Shown: one piece after another, positions 6,720 to 9,253 of the stretch
Layout: each line of letters opens with the position of its first letter
Position numbering within the stretch: position 1 is the first letter of the stretch
Source: CAYJAD01 sp964370015
GTDB lineage: Bacteria; Desulfobacterota; Desulfovibrionia; Desulfovibrionales; Desulfovibrionaceae
Assembly: GCA_964370015.1 (NCBI GenBank)
Contig: CAYJHD010000080.1
Span: 1 to 9,253, forward strand
Direction of reading: 5' to 3'
Length of the DNA: 9,253 nt
Notes under the pieces: model-generated
The model's input: the letters and a program-made list of their open reading frames with translations, nothing else
What the model was told of the DNA's origin: nothing
Database searches by the model: none
Translations under genes and position numbers: made by a program

Positions 6720-8207
6720 ATGTCTGAAAAACTTCTTTCCTTGTGTCATGCCCATGTATCTTACGGTCACGGGCAAGCACAGCGTACCGTATTGCAGGAT
6801 GTGAATTTCACCCTCTATAAAGGACGGCACTGTGCCATCATGGGGGCCAATGGAGCCGGAAAATCCACCCTGCTCAAGCTTTTACGCGGGGAAATTTGGG
6901 CCGATGGCGCCGCAGAAAATGTGCACGCCAGCCCCATCACATGGTATGTACAAGGTGCGGCCGAAACCTCTCCCATCATGGGAAAAAGCATCACAGCCTT
7001 GGTATCTGCCGCAGGACAGGAGCGCTATATGCGCCATGAATGGCGTCTCAGCGGCGAAGATATCTTGCTCACGGCCTTTAGCGATGGCGAATTGCTTTTC
7101 TTCATTCCAGAACAAAAACAAAAGGACGCCGTGCGCGCCATGGCTCAGCAATTAAACTGTAGCCATCTCTTACAACAAGAAGCCTGCACCCTCTCCCAAG
7201 GGCAATTACGCATGCTCATGCTGGGACGTGCCCTTTTACGCTCGCCGCAAATTTTGCTTTTGGATGAATATTTAGAGGGCCTAGACCGCACTTCACGCGA
7301 GCTCATAAGTAAGGCCTTGGAAAAATGTGACGCCACTCTTATTTTCACAGGGCACAGACCACATATGTTGCCTTCTTTCATAAAGGAACACTATCTTTTA
7401 CATGATGGCACCCTCACCGCCCAAGTACCACAAGAACGCGCGCCCGAACCTGCACATGAACCTGCGCCCAAACTTGCGCATGAAGCCCTCGTACCCACAC
7501 AGCCAAGCAAAGCCATACACATGCATGTGGAAAATGCCACTGTTTTCATTGATAGAAAGCCCCTTTTACATGACATCACATGGACATGGCACCTAGGGCA
7601 ACATTGGTTTTTGCACGGCGTCAATGGCAGTGGAAAATCCACATTTTTACGCCTTTTAGCCAGCGATGAATACGCCGCATGGGGCGGAACCATGCATCGC
7701 TATTGCCTAAAAAACCCCAGTACTCCAGAGCTGTTGCAAGATAGAGCCAGCATTGCACAAAGGGTTCGTCTCATCAGTGACAAAGAGCAAATGACTTATG
7801 GTTATGATGTGAGCGGCCTACAGTTGATTTTATCCGGTCTTGATTTGGTGCAAGGCCAATATCGCCACTACAACCAACAAGAAGAAGCCAAAGCCTTGGC
7901 TCTTTTGCAAGAGGTGGACTTGTCAAAGCTTGCCACAGCGCGTATACGCCATCTTTCCACCGGACAATTGCGCCGTTTATTGTTAGCCCGAGCCTTCATG
8001 GGGCAGCCGCAAATGCTTTTACTGGACGAGCCTTTTTCCGGTTTGGATATGCTTTCCTATGGTCACATGCGCCGCATGCTCGAACATATGAGCACCCACG
8101 TAGGGCTTTTATTGGTGTCCCATTACGAAGAAGACAGCCTTAGTTGCATAAATTGCGAAGCCATCATGGAAAATGGCCAATTGCGCGTTTTGCGCCAAGA
8201 TGCCTAA
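6720..8207 (+). CDS. modF: Tandem ABC ATPase of the ModF type
   Basis: This 495-aa soluble protein has two fused ABC nucleotide-binding domains and no membrane segment. Domain 1 has Walker A GANGAGKST (42-50), signature LSQGQ (158-162), Walker B ILLLDE (178-183) and H-loop H212. Domain 2 has Walker A GVNGSGKST (300-308), signature LSTGQ (412-416), Walker B MLLLDE (432-437) and H468. All ATP-site residues look intact in both. Length and order match ModF, an ATPase annotated beside molybdate transport genes in enterobacteria and once called a photorepair protein; its real function is not settled. No molybdate permease or binding protein is near, so the symbol marks family only. The linker (about 240-260) carries a Pro/Ala/His/Glu tandem repeat. 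No Shine-Dalgarno is seen in the 11 bp before the ATG, so translation may be coupled to the preceding PHP gene. Confidence 0.82.
   Translation: MSEKLLSLCHAHVSYGHGQAQRTVLQDVNFTLYKGRHCAIMGANGAGKSTLLKLLRGEIWADGAAENVHASPITWYVQGAAETSPIMGKSITALVSAAGQERYMRHEWRLSGEDILLTAFSDGELLFFIPEQKQKDAVRAMAQQLNCSHLLQQEACTLSQGQLRMLMLGRALLRSPQILLLDEYLEGLDRTSRELISKALEKCDATLIFTGHRPHMLPSFIKEHYLLHDGTLTAQVPQERAPEPAHEPAPKLAHEALVPTQPSKAIHMHVENATVFIDRKPLLHDITWTWHLGQHWFLHGVNGSGKSTFLRLLASDEYAAWGGTMHRYCLKNPSTPELLQDRASIAQRVRLISDKEQMTYGYDVSGLQLILSGLDLVQGQYRHYNQQEEAKALALLQEVDLSKLATARIRHLSTGQLRRLLLARAFMGQPQMLLLDEPFSGLDMLSYGHMRRMLEHMSTHVGLLLVSHYEEDSLSCINCEAIMENGQLRVLRQDA
7440..7487 (+). repeat. 24-bp tandem repeat coding the ABC interdomain linker
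   Basis: Two adjacent 24-bp units (7440-7463 and 7464-7487) match at 19 of 24 positions and encode APEPAHEP and APKLAHEA. The repeat is in frame and falls between the two ATPase domains, where it lengthens a flexible, proline-rich linker. Copy number could vary between strains. Confidence 0.75.
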
Positions 8208-8250
8208 AAAATGCCCTTTTTCAACAGGGAAGAAAAATTTTTCGAGAAAA

Positions 8251-8278
8251 GTGAAAATTTTTTTCTTGGTGCCCCTAG
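8251..8278 (+). promoter_or_regulatory. Candidate sigma-32 (heat-shock) promoter for dnaK
   Basis: GTGAAAA (8251-8257) and CCCCTAG (8272-8278) are 14 bp apart, close to the proteobacterial RpoH pattern (CTTGAAA, 12-15 bp, CCCCATNT). It lies in the only spacer upstream of dnaK. No CIRCE operator (TTAGCACTC and its inverse) is found, which favours RpoH over HrcA control. A start near 8285 would give a leader of about 160 bases. The -10 half is only partly matched. Confidence 0.4.
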
Positions 8279-8310
8279 ACGAAATGCCAAGGCGAATTAT
8301 TTTTCTTCCT

Positions 8311-8414
8311 GTGAGCGGCGCAAGTCGCACTGTTAAAGCTTAAAGCAAGCCCCTGCATGAAGGATGCCGACTTGCCGTGAGCACAAAGAACCAAAAAACC
8401 CGCAAGGGTATTTT
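8311..8414 (+). promoter_or_regulatory. Structured dnaK leader with GCAA-capped hairpins
   Basis: Two structures are visible. The stretch 8316-8327 can pair with CGACTTGCCG (8368-8377) with a two-base bulge; alternatively CGGC and GTCG (8316-8327) close locally on a GCAA loop. Further on, ACCC and GGGT (8398-8409) enclose a GCAA tetraloop, extended past one A-A mismatch by AAAA/TTTT to 8393-8414. The last hairpin ends 18 bases before the Shine-Dalgarno. This may affect dnaK mRNA stability or translation. It is read by eye, without an energy calculation. The rest of the 8208-8447 spacer is A/T-rich and could include a weak terminator for the ABC gene (arms near 8230-8243 and 8253-8267). Confidence 0.4.
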
Positions 8415-8432
8415 ATATATGTGATGATTTCC

Positions 8433-8440
8433 GAGGAGGA
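8433..8440 (+). promoter_or_regulatory. Strong ribosome binding site of dnaK
   Basis: GAGGAGGA lies seven bases before the ATG at 8448 and is the best Shine-Dalgarno in the window, in keeping with high expression of dnaK. A T6 run separates it from the start. Confidence 0.85.
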
Positions 8441-8447
8441 ATTTTTT

Positions 8448-9253
8448 ATGTCTAAGATTATAGGTATTGACCTTGGTACTACCAACTCTTGTGTATACGT
8501 TATGGAAGGAAAAGATCCTAAGTGTATCACAAACCCTGAGGGCGGACGCACCACCCCATCCGTGGTTGCTTTCACCGATAAAGAACGCCTTGTGGGCGAA
8601 ATTGCCAAGCGTCAAGCCGTTACTAACCCTGAACGCACCATCTTTGCCGTAAAGCGCCTCATGGGCCGTCGTTTCGACACCCCCGAAGTGACTCGCTGGA
8701 AAGAGCATAGCCCTTACAGCATCGTGGGTGCCAGCAATGGCGACGCCGCTGTGGAAGTGGATGGTCGCACCTATAGCGCCCCAGAAGTTTCCGCCATGCT
8801 TTTAGCTAAGCTTAAAGCCGACGCAGAAACCTACCTTGGTGAAACCGTAACTGAAGCTGTTATTACCGTACCAGCATATTTTAACGACGCTCAACGTCAA
8901 GCCACCAAGGACGCAGGCCGCATTGCAGGTCTTGAAGTAAAACGTATCATCAACGAACCCACAGCCGCTTCTTTAGCTTACGGTTTTGACCGCAAAGCCA
9001 ACGAAAAAATCGCTGTATTCGACCTTGGCGGTGGTACTTTCGATATATCCATCTTGGAAGTGGGTGACAATGTTGTGGAAGTACGCGCCACCAATGGTGA
9101 TACCTTCCTTGGCGGTGAAGACTTTGACCAAGCCATCATCAACTTCTTGGTACAAGAGTTCAAAAAAGACAATGGCATTGACTTAGCTCAAGACCGTATG
9201 GCTTTACAACGCCTTAAAGAATCTGCCGAAAAGGCCAAGAAAGACCTTTCCAC
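8448..9253 (+). CDS. dnaK: Molecular chaperone DnaK (Hsp70), 5' part
   Basis: The first 268 codons of DnaK are present and the gene runs off the right edge, so about 370 residues are missing from the usual 635-640. DnaK is the ATP-driven Hsp70 chaperone that works with DnaJ and GrpE on unfolded and stress-damaged proteins. The nucleotide-binding domain shows phosphate loop 1 IGIDLGTTNS (5-14), K69 in AVKRLMGR, VPAYFNDAQRQATKDAG (141-157), NEPTAASLAYG (169-179) with E170, and phosphate loop 2 DLGGGTFDIS (192-201) with T198. Its codons (CTT, GGT, GTT, GCT, GTA) differ from the neighbours and suit a highly expressed gene. grpE and hrcA are not upstream; the preceding gene is the ModF-like ATPase, after a 240-bp spacer. 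Confidence 0.98.
   Translation, partial: MSKIIGIDLGTTNSCVYVMEGKDPKCITNPEGGRTTPSVVAFTDKERLVGEIAKRQAVTNPERTIFAVKRLMGRRFDTPEVTRWKEHSPYSIVGASNGDAAVEVDGRTYSAPEVSAMLLAKLKADAETYLGETVTEAVITVPAYFNDAQRQATKDAGRIAGLEVKRIINEPTAASLAYGFDRKANEKIAVFDLGGGTFDISILEVGDNVVEVRATNGDTFLGGEDFDQAIINFLVQEFKKDNGIDLAQDRMALQRLKESAEKAKKDLS

Noticed and set aside
8208..8447. CIRCE element for HrcA control of dnaK
   Set aside because: Neither TTAGCACTC nor GAGTGCTAA, nor a near match with a 9-bp spacer, is found in the leader.
1..9253. Selenoprotein gene or SECIS element near selB
   Set aside because: No coding gene here has an in-frame UGA interrupting a recognisable domain, and no tRNA(Sec) gene is seen.

Overview
The window is a stretch of ordinary bacterial chromosome, densely coded and of intermediate GC. 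No phage, insertion sequence, CRISPR array, tRNA or rRNA was seen. The gene set (selB, a CoA-disulfide reductase/rhodanese fusion, yjbQ, dinB, a HisK-type PHP phosphatase, a ModF-like tandem ABC ATPase and dnaK) fits a strictly anaerobic, selenoprotein-making, sulfur-active bacterium. Protein style and one intergenic G-run hairpin (about 5711-5771) remind me of Desulfovibrionaceae. That placement is inference from memory and was not tested.

Layout. Positions 1-3759 form a leftward unit. selB (3759 to 1834) is followed after 43 bp by an FAD/NAD(P)H CoA-disulfide or persulfide reductase with a C-terminal rhodanese domain (1790 to 78), and the unit ends at a perfect 36-bp palindromic terminator (27-62). 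A 199-bp divergent spacer (3760-3958) holds a candidate promoter and overlapping inverted repeats. Rightward from there run yjbQ (3959-4357) and dinB (4365-5606), 7 bp apart and surely co-transcribed. A 283-bp gap (5607-5889) has no gene but carries two hairpins, one a possible dinB terminator and the other a repeat-like G/C-run element. Next come a PHP-family histidinol-phosphatase-like gene (5890-6708) and, 11 bp later, a two-domain ModF-like ABC ATPase (6720-8207). A 240-bp leader (8208-8447) with a sigma-32-like promoter candidate and GNRA-type hairpins precedes dnaK, which runs off the right edge.

How the genes work together. selB supplies the elongation factor that decodes UGA as selenocysteine. 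Its partner handles low-molecular-weight disulfides, persulfides or polysulfides, so the pair may link selenium and sulfur handling, but this is inference. yjbQ-dinB joins a small enzyme family of unclear role to translesion polymerase IV. The PHP/ModF-like pair has neither histidine nor molybdate genes beside it, so those names should be read as family labels. dnaK is the major Hsp70 chaperone and shows the codon use of a highly expressed gene. I see no convincing new defence or mobile system. The points most worth a second look are the selB/persulfide-reductase pairing, the dnaK leader and the PHP-ModF pair.
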